This document shows, piece after piece, positions 23,350 to 35,240 of a stretch of DNA of 64,000 bases. Numbering within the stretch: the stretch's first letter is position 1; each line of letters begins with the position of its first letter. The translations under genes were made by a program, and so were the position numbers. Under the pieces are notes generated by a model. That model was not told the origin of the DNA and did not search any database. It saw nothing but the letters and a program-made list of their open reading frames with translations. The stretch comes from Casuarius casuarius (lineage: Eukaryota > Chordata > Aves > Casuariiformes > Casuariidae), in NCBI GenBank assembly GCA_003342895.1, contig PTFA01000413.1, forward strand, positions 161,304 to 225,303, in the 5' to 3' direction.

Positions 23350-26099
23350 ACATGACTGCCAGTATCTTCTCTTGGGACATTGCCAAAGGAAGCAGCTTTA
23401 ATTTCTGTGGAAGTCTCGGCAGTTCCCAACCATCCAGCCATCTTTCTGGAAAGCGTCTGTGCTGTTTTCAGGCAGTCTCAGGAGAAGAGGCTACGCAGGT
23501 CTCCACCGTCCCCCCTGCAGTAGCATTTCACTCCTTGGGAAACCTGGCTAGGACCTGCACTGGACTGAGCTGGGCCCCAGTAATAATATCTATTTCTGGG
23601 TGTGTAGGATTGATTCTTATTTTTGGTTGTTCTTTTGCCCTTGATTAAATTTTCCCCAAATTTCCTTAAGCTGTTCTGCGCACTCTGCACATGGAGCAGC
23701 TGTTTGGGAGGCCCGGAGGAAGAAGGTGGTCGCGTGGCTCCCCAGACGAGCCGGAGACCTCCAGCGGGGCTCCTCCCTTCTGCTTGCCTTCCCAGCTTGG
23801 CGAAAGAAATCCTCAGGTCTCCATCGGCTGTAGCACTGGTTTATTAAAGTAAATTTAAAAAATATATATTTTTCTTTCTTTATTATTTTGCTTTTGCTCA
23901 GTTATCAAATTGGAAGCCAACGGTGGAAGTATTTGCTTTGTATGTAGATGACAAAGACCGAAACGACTTCTCTTCACAATGGCACTTCGTATACAGTTTT
24001 CTTAAACCCAAATGGCTAATCTCTCTATAACGAACTTTAGTGTATCTTTTCACACGAGTAGTTTCAGTGACTTCAGTGAGATTTCATGCATTAATAGGCA
24101 AGCAGGATTTTACCTTTGAGAGCACCAAATCCTTTTGGAAAAATCCTATAGTGTTTAAGAAAAGAAACCAAAGAGTTTATAAAGTAATGACTCAAGGCTA
24201 CAGAACCTAAGGGAGCATTTTCATAGCTTCTTTTAAACATCTGGTAACACTTCGTATTAATGTTATGTTTATATGGGGTTAATAAACTGAGTAATAAGAA
24301 ATGTAGGGAAGTAAGCAATGTGTTACTGATGGCCACAAGCACAGGGGAGGAGGCACTTATTCACCCTTATTAGCAGCCTAATACGTAGTTGCTCTCAAAT
24401 AGTTTTTCACAATTTATTAATGTCTTAATCGATGTTTTAATAGTCATTCCTCTTTGTGAACTGCTTACAAATGGCATCTAAAGTGCAATCGTGTTCTGTC
24501 AGATTTGATTGCAGGAATTGGAGTTTTGTTCTGTTCCTTAGGGTTCATCCAAACACCAGTAAAATGGGTCCCCTTTCCTATTGTATCCGTGATAACAAAA
24601 GAATGTCATTTTTCTCCACTAATAAATATATTAAATATAGGTGGTATAACTTCCTGCAGTCATGACTAAGGTGACTATCTTACAACCTTGATTGGGAAGG
24701 AGGCAGGACTCCCTGCTTTGTGCCTCCTCACCTTACCCAAATAATGTCAAAATCAGTGAAAAGCTTGTAATTCACTAACATGGACCTTAGATCAGACCTT
24801 TTAAGAATTAAGTAGTATTTATTAGGGATAAACCAGCACTGCAGGATTTGGCCTTTTGTGATGACACAAATGGTGTATTTCAAAATGGGCAAACATAAAT
24901 CAGGAAAAGCAGATCATATTTGAGAGGATCATGCTTATACAGGCTTGTTTATTAGGGGAATTAACTTTCGGTGATTTATTATTCTGCTTGTGCAACATAC
25001 AGCACAAGAAAAACACAAGTCTCTGAGAGCTGCACAACTGCCGCTGGAAGAGGGAGGCTCTTTTTTTCTCTTTATGCTGAAAGGAAGAGCAGATGTTAAG
25101 CAACACTTTGCTATTTTATGATTGAGATTTATAAAGGCTAGCAGTATGTATCCAAAAGTGTTGAGGTATGTTTTCTGTTAGAGGCTGATAAAAAAAAATT
25201 GATGACATCTGGATTTTAAAAGAAAAATAAAAATTGCTTCATTTAAATCAGCAGTCGTAAGAACAGAATTAACATGAAGAACATATATGTCTGACTCCTG
25301 AAAGGATGTACATCTGATGTTGTAAAGGGTTATCAGTCTGTGGGAATAGAAGAACTTAAATTAAAACAATTGACTAGGGAAGCATTATATGAATCATTAG
25401 GAGAAAAGGGAGAAGTTAACTATTTTTCTGAAATGTAGTAATTCAGGCTACAATAATGAGAGCATTTTTTAAGGGAGTGAAAATTCAAATAACTTACCTT
25501 TGATATCCTCTTCTTGAGTAATAATTATGCATGATTTCTACAAAAATGCTCTCTTCATAGGCAGTCTATGAATATAAGAAACTATATTACTAATTTTTCA
25601 CTCTTTGTAATGTTTCTAATCATCATTAATGGCCTTCATTATTATTCAGTTATTCAGTTTTAGGAGAGCCTGCCAGTTATGCCAAGTTATGTAGGGGTAT
25701 ATGAGATTCTGTGGGTGTTTCATAGCCACGTACTGGAATGATAAGTGAATATTTGTTCTTACAATATGAGAAAAATGAATTTTTACAGATTCAGGACACT
25801 TTATGACTAGCCTGTAACATCCCAGGCTGTACCTGCAAGCAAGAGCATTTGAATTGTATAATTACAAAATACAGACGCAAAATGATATAAAATATTATTC
25901 TTGTGTTTATAGTTCCTTCCAACTGTTTGGTGTAATGCCCAAGCAATCTGTGATAAGTTTTGTCATACAGACTAAATCAGCGGGCTTATTTTTTAAATCT
26001 CTTCTACCACCTTCTAACCAACACAGTTGTTGGAAGTCCTTTATGACATTAATTTTCATTTTCCCCATTCGTGAGCACACACCCTGTCAGAATACCGGA
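23350..26099. other. AT-rich non-coding stretch, no gene
   Basis: No repeat family, RNA gene or coding exon recognised over 2.7 kb. Frames do not exceed 85 codons beyond the GC-rich edge. Confidence 0.55.
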
Positions 26100-26520
26100 G
26101 GCCTGATTTAAATGGTTATCAGTGCCACTGTAACACACAGTCATTTTCTTTTGCCTTTTTTGCTCGCTAGTTAAGAATATGCTGTGCTTATTTGCCTAAT
26201 AAATGGGCAGTTAAGGGTCTTCATTTTTTATGCCTGCTACACATTCATGTTTTATTATTATTTTATTCTTTCTATTTATAGATTTTACATTAACATTTGA
26301 TGAATTTTGCACATAAATGGCAATGCTTGATGTAATTCATATCACTCTTAATATGTACAATTTGCATATATTATCCCAAGCAATGACCTAGTAAATGAAT
26401 TAAATAAGCCTTGGTAATAAGAATGACATATATGAGCCCATTTAGACAACAAAAGCAAATGCCTTACCAAAGCAGAGCAATACTGAGAAAACAACAGGCA
26501 CCATCTTAAAATATACTATA
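26100..26520. promoter_or_regulatory. candidate conserved non-coding element with octamer motif
   Basis: AT-rich, complex, repeat-free sequence with a perfect POU octamer ATTTGCAT at 26360-26367 and many homeodomain-type cores (TAATTC, GAATTAAATAAG, TTGATGTAATTC). The texture is that of a vertebrate developmental enhancer. This is inference without alignment. Confidence 0.35.
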
Positions 26521-27195
26521 TATCCTAATTCATCCTTACCTCCTCCGCAAACATGCAAACACCTCAAAGAATAGACCGGGGTCCGAAATAAACTCATTCA
26601 AGGTAATATTTTCAGTTCTGTTAGTGAGCACAAATATCATTCTAACATATTCTTGAGGAGCAAATCCTCCACTGAGTCATACGGGGGTTTTATTCATTTT
26701 GAATCTAAAAGCATTAAATTAATTATATCAAATATATAAAAGCAGCAGTGAAAAAATTGCACTTGCTGGGCTTCCAGCTATTCATCCTTGAGCAGCTGCA
26801 AAAAAAAAAAACACTGAAGGAAAAGAGACTGACAAACGTCTAGAGTGATGGAGCAGCGGTGTTAAATAGATTCTAGGTAGTTTCCGATCTGTCGCATTTA
26901 CTTGATAACATTCCTGTTGCCATCCATTATTCGAGGTAACTGTTACCCAGCTAAGAAAGACGCATTTCCTGAAAGCTATCATAGCATCCATTTGGCTTGT
27001 GTAAATTCTGTGAGATTCACTGAGACAAGATTACCATTAAAGTTTATACTATTCCTGCAAGAAACTACTATCTTATGACTTAAACGTTCTCAGGGAATGT
27101 TTATTCCTTTACTGATCACTCAGTATTAATATTAATTTAATATGTTATTAAATACCTCTATCNTAGTCTTCTGCTTTTTTTTCTGTGATTCATAT
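26521..27195. other. non-coding; A12 tract at 26800-26811
   Basis: Apart from a poly-A run nothing is recognised. The A12 tract is not preceded by any SINE or processed transcript that I can identify. Confidence 0.5.
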
Positions 27196-27300
27196 TTAGG
27201 TTATTGGGCCTGATTCTTATTTCCCACAAAGTCTTACATTAACTTCATAGGAGCTATTTTTGATTTACATTAATTTCATGCTATTGGAATTATTCCCAGA
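27196..27300. repeat. old sauropsid interspersed repeat remnant
   Basis: 'GGGCCTGATTCTTATTT', then 'cttacattaacttcataggagc' and 'gatttacattaatttcatg', follow the pattern of an old repeat common in reptiles and birds ('gggcctgattctcatttacac...cattgacttcaatgg...'). Family name unknown; strand not assigned. Confidence 0.5.
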
Positions 27301-28364
27301 GACCTCATTGTGAGTTTTTTCCTGTCCATACAATTGTTCTTTGCTTTCCCTTTGGCAATGATGGAACTGTTGGGCTTTGCCTACATAAATTAATTATTTC
27401 AGGCTAAATTCCTTTGTCTTGATGGGAAAAAAGTTGTGTCTGTACAATGAAGCCCTCATACCTGCAGTAAGTTGAGAAAACTTATTTGTATTTTTATTCC
27501 AGGATAATTTTATTTGGTGAAATAACTTCAATCTGATGTTCTATGCTCAATTTTTATTAGGTCACTGAGTGTCTTCCAACACTACTCTGCACCTTCGCAG
27601 TTAGATAAGTGACTGGAATGGCACATTTATTCTTTAGGAATGGTATTAGATGAAATGTGGCAGTCCGGGCCCCTGGATGCTCTTGGTAAAACCAAAAATG
27701 CAGTCAAGACAAACGGAGTACTGAGTTCCTGAGGATGCCGGGGGACCTCACGCGCTCCCGTTGAAAGCCAGCGAGGGTTTTTCACTGGTACTCGATTGCC
27801 TGCGAAGAGGCAGCTCTCGTCTGAACCCGGTTCTCCTCAACTGTCTCGCCGAGGAGGCAGCATCCTCTGGAAAGGAACAATCCCCATCTATTTTATAGCA
27901 AAGGCAGAAGCTTTCCTACAGCTGAAAACCCCATATGGAGAACACGCTCCTGCCAAATTTCTATCTATTAAGTTGAACAGGATCCAGCATATGTGGCTCC
28001 CTTGATTGCAGTGCTGCCCAAAATGCACAAAGAGAAATGTGCTCTTTTAAACAGACAGCTCCTAAGACAGTTCGGGCTTGAAGGCTTTTAAAATTCAAAT
28101 TCCACCTGGATCCATACAATCCGCAAGGGACACAGCCCAGAGCTGTACCATTTTGTGTTCCTGATAAGAGGCACTGCCTACAGAGAGGAGAGCGGTTGCT
28201 GCACTCTGCACTAGCCGATTGCTCCAGCTTGTTTTAAAGTATAATTTAACCCCCCCCACCCCCTTTTCTTGTCCTTCAGTATTCTGCTCTGGTGACAGAC
28301 TCNGCTTTCTAGCACCAGCGGCTGGTCGGGTACATCCGCAGTTCAATCGGGGGGTCAGGCGTGT
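27301..28364. other. non-coding, nothing certain
   Basis: The words around 27757-27800 ('cccgttgaaagccagcg...tttttcactggtac') may be another palindromic old-repeat remnant but are too decayed to call. A short C-rich run lies at 28250-28263. Confidence 0.45.
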
Positions 28365-28390
28365 TAGACATTCAAATTAGACATTCAAAT
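28365..28390. repeat. perfect tandem duplication, 13 bp x2
   Basis: TAGACATTCAAAT occurs twice head-to-tail without a mismatch, probably by recent replication slippage. Confidence 0.9.
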
Positions 28391-29282
28391 AACTTGAAAC
28401 CAGCTCACTCAGGTACTGGNAGCAGAAAATTGCGGTGTTACGGACAGCTCAGCGCAGCCTCCAGACCCACCTGCGCGGCAGGATGGTGCACAGCTGACGC
28501 TGAGCCGCGCAGCCCCTGCGTTGGTACTAGGCTGGGTGGTGCCTATAGCTGCNCCTATGCAGAGTCCAGGCACATAGCTGCTGTGGTGCAGAGGCAAGCT
28601 GGACTGGGCTGCTGGCCTGAACAGATCAGCTGTATTTATCTGAAAAGCCCAGCTGGTTTTGTCATCTCTGAACCTTCCTTACAAGATCTCTGAGCCGATG
28701 GTTAAAGCAATTCAGTAGCAATGTCTTAAATAGCATTTAATAGAAAAGAAATGCAACAAGTTACAATGGCAGCTTAAGGGAGCCTATATGGCCGGTTTAT
28801 TTTTGTCTGTGGCTTGGGAGGAGTCGAGCTTTTTGGAGTCTGTATGTGTCAGCGATGCCAGAGTAATTCAGAGTAATCCAAGACAAATGCAAGGCAATTT
28901 GGTAGCTAGANCAGAGCACCTAGCGCGTGGCACCTCTGCACACATTAGTGTCATTGTAAGCGTATTTTTTGTTGGTGTCCCTGATTCAGTTCAGGAGATG
29001 GTCTCACTCTGCTNACAGACTCCATCTGGACAGTAGCACCTTTAGGGTTTAGGCTCCCTGTTGATCTTAGATATTGGTTTGGGACATGAAAGACTTTAGG
29101 TCGAGTAGATGCCTACTTCAAATCAGCGTCTCAGCCATGAACGAACAGGCTTCNGTGTGAATAAGGTTTAGTTACTAGAAGAGAATCTGGAAGAAACCGT
29201 TCCAGTGCCCTGGCCAGTACGCATGCAGGGCAAAAGCGTTCTCACTCGTTGCTACTCCATTTATAGAGGGCCGGGTTTATAA
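28391..29282. other. non-coding, nothing recognised
   Basis: Moderate GC at 28440-28560. Ambiguous bases become frequent from about 28300 on. No gene is seen. Confidence 0.5.
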
Positions 29283-29360
29283 AGTCTCTGAGAGTCAGTG
29301 NGACGTAGTCATTTAACCTGCTTAAGTACTTTTGTAAATCCCTTTGGACATCCACCTAAA
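29283..29360. repeat. old sauropsid repeat remnant
   Basis: 'cctgcttaagtacttttgtaaatccc' (29318-29343) and the flanking 'gagagtcagtg...' resemble the arm of a palindromic repeat with 'cttaagtgcttttgaaaatccc' common in sauropsid genomes. Decayed; family name unknown. Confidence 0.4.
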
Positions 29361-29370
29361 GCGTTAGGCA

Positions 29371-29545
29371 ACAGAGAGCTTTACATTTTCAAAGGCAAAG
29401 AAAGGACATTAAATAATTAATCCTCACAATATTTCTGTGAACTGTTACCCTTTATGTGGAAGAGGAGGCTGAAACAAAGGAACTAAGGTNGCGTGAAGAT
29501 GTACGGAAACATGGGAGCTCTTGATAATCAACCCTGTGGTTNTTT
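29371..29545 (-). mobile_element. MIR SINE fragment, minus strand
   Basis: In reverse-complement order it shows 'gagctttacattt', 'TTAATCCTCACAATATTTCTG' (about 29418-29438), a short spacer, then 'aggaggctgaaac', matching 'taatcctcacaacaaccctg...gatgaggaaactgag' of MIR. The tRNA-derived end is no longer readable. Confidence 0.7.
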
Positions 29546-30924
29546 TCTTCATGTTACTCTGCCTTGCAGTTATTTGCAGATGATTAAAGTTGGATCCATA
29601 GACTTCCTGCGTGAATAAAGTCTCAACTCTGACTCACCTGCCATTCTAGTAAGAAAATATAATAGAAAATGAGGACATATCCCTCGTGTTTTCTCAGGTT
29701 TCGATTGTTTCCAGAGGCCCAGGCAGCATGGAAAAGTGGTTAGTAATGGTAGAGCTATACTGCACAAAAATTTGACAAACCAAGGGTCTTTGAAAGATTA
29801 TTTTTTGATGTGGTGTGCAGAAAAAGAAAAAAAAATTATCTGCCTGACTCCATTGACCAAATCTCTGTAATAGGAATGTAAGTTTGAGGAGGTCGGTGCA
29901 CAGGGAGAAGTGCAGCAGTTATCTGTCAGGGTTTTAAGCGCAGAAGTGATTAGACAGATGCCAGCAGGAAAGAAGTTTCGGATCTCTGTGCATTTCAGAT
30001 ATACGGTGCAGNCCCCCAGTGCTGTTCTTTGGGAAAGACTGGAGACATAGTAATCCGGACTTTATCTCAGTATTCTGGGGAGTGGTTGCTCCTGCCCACA
30101 GGAGTCCCATGTGTTGAGAGTGGGTGATGAAGCTCCTCCGCAGAGGTTGTAAGTGAGGAGCAGTGAGTAACTGCAGAGGTGAAGGATTGCATCTTCCGTG
30201 GTGGATGGTCTCTAAACACCATTAGTAGAGACAGGGAGTAGCGTAGGGTTATTTATCCTCGGTGATGTGCCAAGTCACCAATCTGCGTGATGACTGTTGT
30301 CCTTTCAGGGTGGAATACGCCAGAGGGACTGCTAAGTGCAGCAGAACCTGGAATAGAGACTGGAAGATCCTGCCTGCCTGAAAGGCAGATTTCAGTCACT
30401 GTTNGCACCTCTGATCTGCTCAGCTCGTTGTTGTGAGATGTTAAACGTGGAAACATGGATCAAGAGAGTGGGAGAAATCTACAGAAATCTTGCATCTCTT
30501 CATGAGATGCAAAAACATACTGTTTGAGGTGCCAACTATAGGTNATACTGTAAATTATAACAAAACTTTGCACCGTGGTAGTGAGGAACTGTGGCTTTTC
30601 CTCAGCTTAGTGAGGCAAATGCCAGGTCCAGAAGNATTCCAGTCACTGTGCAGTCCACTTTAAGGATAACACTGGAATTAGGAAATACATTTAATATTTT
30701 TCCTCCCTTTAACATTTGCTTCTTACAAGCACTTCATGACTAGTTTTAGTGATGAATGCGCTCATTGTAACGTTGCTGACCAGTTCTCAATGTCTTGGCT
30801 TAAGGGGCACCTTAGGACTTTTGATATGAGTTATTTATTTTTATTAATTTATTTGCAAAGCCTTAATTTGCAGGGCACTAAACATCCAGAGGAAGTCACT
30901 GTCCTGAAGGGCGGCTTTGAGGAT
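29546..30924. other. non-coding, nothing recognised
   Basis: No recognisable gene or repeat. Frames of up to 68 codons are without features. Confidence 0.5.
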
Positions 30925-31025
30925 AGCATTGGTTTATAGCCCAGTGGTAGCAGACGCAGAACTGCATCCAAGGCTCTGGAGTCCCACTCCAGTAGTCTAA
31001 GCACTGGCCCACGCTGTGTTTCCAG
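30925..31025 (-). mobile_element. MIR-like SINE fragment (tRNA-derived part), minus strand
   Basis: 'ctctggagtcccactccagtagtctaagcactggcccacgctgtg' (about 30973-31018) follows the reverse complement of the tRNA-derived head of MIR ('...tctggactcccactccagtgctctatccactaggccacgctgc'). The upstream '...gcagacgcagaactg' fits the 'ggcagagccgggattc' part. Confidence 0.7.
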
Positions 31026-31669
31026 TCAAAGCTCAGAGTTATTTTTTCATGTGAATTGTTCTTGGTATATTGCACATGTGGTATTTCTCAGGGTTAAACT
31101 GGGTTTATAACATTCAGGAGATTTGTTTTCCAGTTTTGCCTGGAGAAGACCAGCCGTCCACTTGTGCTGCTCATCTAGCCTGGAAAGTCATTTCCCCAAG
31201 GATCTTTGTTACCTTTTCAGGTTCAGAAAGGNTGAATTTCTCATTGCTTCCCCTATCTGTTTTTACCCAATTCCTGTGTTTTCCCTTCTTGCAGTTGCGT
31301 TTGCCCAGGAGAACCATAGAAAGCTGACTTTTCCTGAGACATCTGTGCAACACTAGATAATATTGTCATCGAGACACTAGTATTATTACACTGCATTTCC
31401 TCACTTAGGCAGTGTCTGTTCAATGTTCACCCGGCACTGTGTTGTCAGTTCTGGGCACGTGACCTCGCTGGACTTTAAACACTTGCAAAATTGGATCAGG
31501 AAATAATAACTTTGCCGTTTTATTGATTGGGAAGTTCTTTTCATAATGCCTGAGGTGCTCAGCAGGCTTTAATGGGGCATCCTTAAAATGATTGTTTAAA
31601 AAGCAGAGGTACAATGACAACATATCANTTTCAATTCCCAATTTTTGTAGCGTTACACAAATAGTGATT
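31026..31669. other. non-coding, nothing recognised
   Basis: A C/T-rich run ending in TTCTTGCAG at 31295 resembles a splice acceptor, but no exon of known type follows. Confidence 0.5.
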
Positions 31670-31740
31670 TAGGTGAAATCCTGGCTCCGCTGAAATCAGA
31701 GGCAGAACATCATTGACTTTACTGAGGCCAGGATATATTG
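31670..31740. repeat. ancient palindromic interspersed repeat
   Basis: Left arm 31678-31698 and right arm 31714-31734 are inverted copies agreeing at 15 of 21 positions (ATCCTGGCTCC... against ...GAGGCCAGGAT). The flanking 'GGTGAAATCCTGGC' and central 'cattgacttt' are hallmarks of an old palindromic repeat widespread in sauropsids, whose database name I do not recall. Confidence 0.65.
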
Positions 31741-32039
31741 TTTTAGCTCTAACCACCTAAATGACTGATGGTAAGAACTAGCATCATCCTATTTTCCAGA
31801 TGTTTTTAATTTATTAAATATAAATAAGTTTTTTCATAAAATGTAACATGAAAATATCTCAGTTTGAGACAGATCCCTTACTCTTGGCTATGAGCTGGAA
31901 TGATTCTGATGTTCAAATATCCAGCAGTATTTATAAGCAGCGCAGAAGAACTTTGAGAAAGTTATTGCCAGCATCTGAGAGCCATAACATTTACAAATAT
32001 TAAATGAATACAAACATATATTTTTATGCTTGCCATTCC
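31741..32039. other. AT-rich; possible MIR-like scrap at 31968-32012
   Basis: 'agcatctgagagcc...acatttacaaatattaaatgaat' resembles the reverse complement of an old SINE 3' end. The evidence is weak. Confidence 0.35.
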
Positions 32040-32260
32040 AGACCCATGAAACTTATCTGAAAGGTTACGAGNCAAGGGACTGGAAATGAATCTGTTACAC
32101 AATTGCTGCGGGGAGTTGCTGAGCACAGTAATTAATTGCTGGTGTATTCATTTGCTGCAGNAGGAGCAGCAGAAGGAAAATATCTCATTGAGTTTAGAAT
32201 TGTATTTATTCATGTATGCACTGTGGTGTTACAGCACAATTACTATCTGACACATTGGAA
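32040..32260. promoter_or_regulatory. candidate conserved non-coding element
   Basis: Complex AT-rich sequence with homeodomain-like and SOX-like words (ACACAATTGC, AGTAATTAATTGCTG, CACAATTACT) and no repeat signature. Inference from texture. Confidence 0.25.
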
Positions 32261-32322
32261 GCAGACTTGTGCTCCGNTAGTTGCTTGAACTGTGCGCTAT
32301 TATTGGGTGATCTGCTACAAAA

Positions 32323-32826
32323 ATGCACAAAAATTTTCTTTTGAGAAATGCGTTCAGGGTTAAAATTGATGTTTCGCAGATCTCAGCGTGGCTTTCTCAA
32401 AACNCGGCGAGAGGAATAGGAAGCTCAGCTTGGCATCGTGCACGGGTAGTGCGTGGCCCCCTCACGTGCCGGTGCGTCCGCAGGGGCGGCCGGGAGGAGG
32501 TCTGCAGTTCTGAGGTCGGTAGTCGCCAGCAAACAGCTCCGGCTTTTTATCTGCGTCTGAGAGGAGACGCGGGTGCAAGCCAGCCCCTGCCGCTTTCCAG
32601 TTTCCAGTGCAGTGTTGGCACCAGGCCACGGGCAGCCGCTCATCCAGCATTCCTGGCTGGAGGATCATTTCAGCAGCTCTATAATATGTCAGCCAAGAGG
32701 AAGCAAGAAGGAAAAGGAAAGTGGAGTTATGAAGTTAAAACCAAGAAAATAAAAATTCCGGGCAGCTGCTGCGAGGCAATGGCTGCTGGGAGGGGCAGTC
32801 GCTTATTCAACGCATCTGCTGCATAG
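32323..32826 (+). other. GC-rich islet with a 167-codon open frame, probably not a gene
   Basis: A frame runs from ATG at 32323 to TAG at 32824. The middle (32400-32660) is GC-rich with CpG, where stops are rare. The predicted product has no domain, signal peptide or repeat that I recognise, holds one unreadable residue, and is overlapped by open frames on the other strand. The C-terminal part is lysine-rich (SAKRKQEGKGKWSYEVKTKK), but its composition follows the purine-rich DNA. I judge it a chance frame. Confidence 0.4.
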
Positions 32827-32999
32827 CTCCTAGTGCAACCTCACTGGTCCTGTTCAGAGGTTTTTTCCCCCCTGAATTGTCCATTATTGTTTGCGGAAAG
32901 CTCATGAGAGCTGACATAACAGCTGATGTACAGGTTTACACACGGGAAGGGTTTTCACAAAGTAAATACGGACTAAATGGTGCCTGGAGGCAGGCCTGC

Positions 33000-33245
33000 G
33001 ATGGGAGGTGGCGTGGAAGTGGCCTNCTCGGAGGAGCGGGAGGAAGGCTCTGCTCCCCGGCTCTCCCCAGCCAGCCGTGGGATACAGTGCTGACCTCGCC
33101 GAGCCCGGNGCGGGGGGCAGCGGGCATGGGGTGNGCGGTCGCTACCCGCCGCCCGGGCGTCGCGGTCGGGAAGAAGCGGGACGCAGCCCACGCTTGGTCC
33201 TGCCCTGCTCCCNCGGCGAGCAGCGCCCGGCCCTGCANGTGCCTC
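33000..33245. promoter_or_regulatory. CpG island
   Basis: About 26 CpG dinucleotides were counted by eye in 240 bases, densest at 33095-33185, with G+C clearly above two thirds. It stands between AT-rich flanks. CpG islands of this strength in birds often mark promoters or first exons, but no TATA box, initiator or coding exon is recognised. Open frames on both strands (up to 150 codons) are products of composition. Five ambiguous bases lie inside. Confidence 0.6.
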
Positions 33246-33259
33246 CTGGGATCCTTGCA

Positions 33260-33600
33260 GGATAAGACACTATTTCACCCATGCAAGGGGGAGCAGAATC
33301 ACATTTTAAATGGTTATTGCAGATTTTAAAAACAAACCAGCGGCTTCCTCTGTGTCTTTTAAACAAACAGCCTAAATGAACCAGAAGTTAACCTTTCTTT
33401 CCTATCAGTCTAGTGAGAGAAACAAACGGAAGCAATGGCAGGATTATATTACTCTATTAATATGACAGATTCTAATTTGTGAGAATAAATGAAGCTCATT
33501 CGGTGCTTTATTACTTTCAGAAATTCTAAAATCAATGCAAGATATGCCATAAACATCATTCCTGGCAGGCACGCNTTGAGGTAAACACATAACTCAGAGA
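33260..33600. promoter_or_regulatory. candidate conserved element beside the CpG island
   Basis: AT-rich repeat-free sequence with forkhead-like AAACAAAC and GTAAACAC words and homeodomain cores. Its place next to the CpG island makes a regulatory role plausible, no more. Confidence 0.25.
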
Positions 33601-33714
33601 TAGCTTGAACTGAATTCTGACCAGTTTAGCAAGTAATAAGCAAGGCAGTCTGTGATCAGAGCATTAAAAAGAAGAGACACTAACAGAGTTATGAACAGAT
33701 GGTATCCATAAATA

Positions 33715-33800
33715 ATGTTGAAATAATAATAATATTTTAAATTTATATATGATGCCTTTCACTCTGGAAAATCCCACAATGCTTTACAAACCTACATTTG
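33715..33800 (-). mobile_element. old MIR/L2-type SINE scrap, minus strand
   Basis: 'ttatatatgatgcctttcactctggaaaatcccacaatgctttacaaac' (33743-33791) follows the amniote SINE-end pattern 'cttatatagcgccttccatc...atctcaaagcgctttacaaac'. Subfamily unknown. Confidence 0.55.
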
Positions 33801-35084
33801 AAACACAACCTTAAGCTGGAGTGCAGCATTGCTGGTGTGAAATATGGCCGTTGTTTGAGAGACCAAGCAATGCCAAGTCGTTTGGGACCGCACGGGAATG
33901 AGAATTTCAGTTCGTGGCTGCTGCAGTGAGAGCTTGGGTTGAATTTTATTTCTTTCATCTCCTCTAATCTATTTAATCTATCATCACGGATAGTATCTGG
34001 ATATTGTGCCGTAATACATCGCTATTATCCAGAAAGACCAGTCTTGCCATTTACTCTGTTAATGATATCACGTGCAAGGTTGATTTTATTTATTAAAAAC
34101 TAGAAATGATCAGCAGTTTGGCTTTATCCTCTGCAAAAAATGACACTCTCAGCAAAAATACCTCCTGAGGCCACGTAGTGCCGGTAGCTCAGTACGTCCT
34201 TGTGAGGGGNTTATTAACTCCTGTGTCATGCTAAGTGGTGAAACCTATGTCGTTCTCTGCAGAGCGTAATTGCTCCTTCCAAGCACTTATGTAGCTCAGC
34301 CTAACTTGAGGCTGCCTTCTGATCTCGGCTAAACCCCGGCAATCCTTCTGGCTTTAGTGGGATTATGCCAACATCAGTGAAACTAGCATTTACCCCATGG
34401 TGTAGGAGAGCTGGTAGGTGCATGCGGCACNGTGTGACGTCCAAAGGCCGCAATGGAAAAGTGCTGGAGGATGATANGGAAAATCCTACGCTGTGTACAC
34501 AGAGCAATGGAAAGTATTTAAAGCAGTTCCAGCCTTGTATATTCTGGGTAGTCCCTTCACGGGGAAAAGGATGTTACATGATAGCCTGGATATTTGACTG
34601 AATAAACACTGTATTATAGAAATAATATGGAATAGAAAGATGTTGGATACCTCTGAATGAGAAGTGATCACACTCTGTTTGCNGGAATGCTGGAAACAAA
34701 GCAGGAAGGGACTTCGGTTAAAGTTAATTCATTGTTAACGGTTTTCCATTCAGTGCTATGGGAATGGGAGCCAACATTTTCCCAGCCTGGGTTCACGCTT
34801 TCGATGGAGTCATCTGCAAGGATGGATGAGCCTTACATCGAGCTTGTGGTAGCTCTCTTGGAAGTCACATGAACTGGTAGAAATAGCTCAGAATACTGGA
34901 ATAGCTCAAAATGATGAAGTATTTCTTACAAGTGGGGGGTTTCCTTGTAAAAACAGACCAAAGGGGTTGGTGACAGGGTCTTATCNGGAATTAACTTTTG
35001 AACCTTTCCAAAAAACTACGCTGCCTTGCACTAAAGATTTGCAGCTCTCTAAAAGCGGGCTGGAGGTGGGTGTTTTCCATGCAA
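33801..35084. other. non-coding, nothing recognised
   Basis: Frames up to 88 codons, without features. At 34881-34910 the word AATAGCTCA occurs twice within 21 bases. Confidence 0.5.
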
Positions 35085-35240
35085 GGGATTCCCGGAGCAA
35101 TGTTGCAGCGGGCTGGGCTGGGCTCCCGTGGCCTGGCTCGCGGTTGGCATGGGGCTGCGGCGTGAGCAGGGCTGGCCCGGGGCNCGCGGAGAGTCCCGAT
35201 GGCCGGCCCCGGTGGGTACAGCGACACCTCCACTCGCCTG
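35085..35240. other. short GC-rich islet
   Basis: CpG and GC rise sharply at 35085-35225, including GGGCTGGGCTGGGCT. Four overlapping frames on both strands are open here and have no family features. Confidence 0.45.

Noticed and set aside
34181..34250. tRNA-like word CCGGTAGCTCAGT
   Set aside because: No matching acceptor stem, anticodon arm or GGTTCGAAT-type T loop follows.
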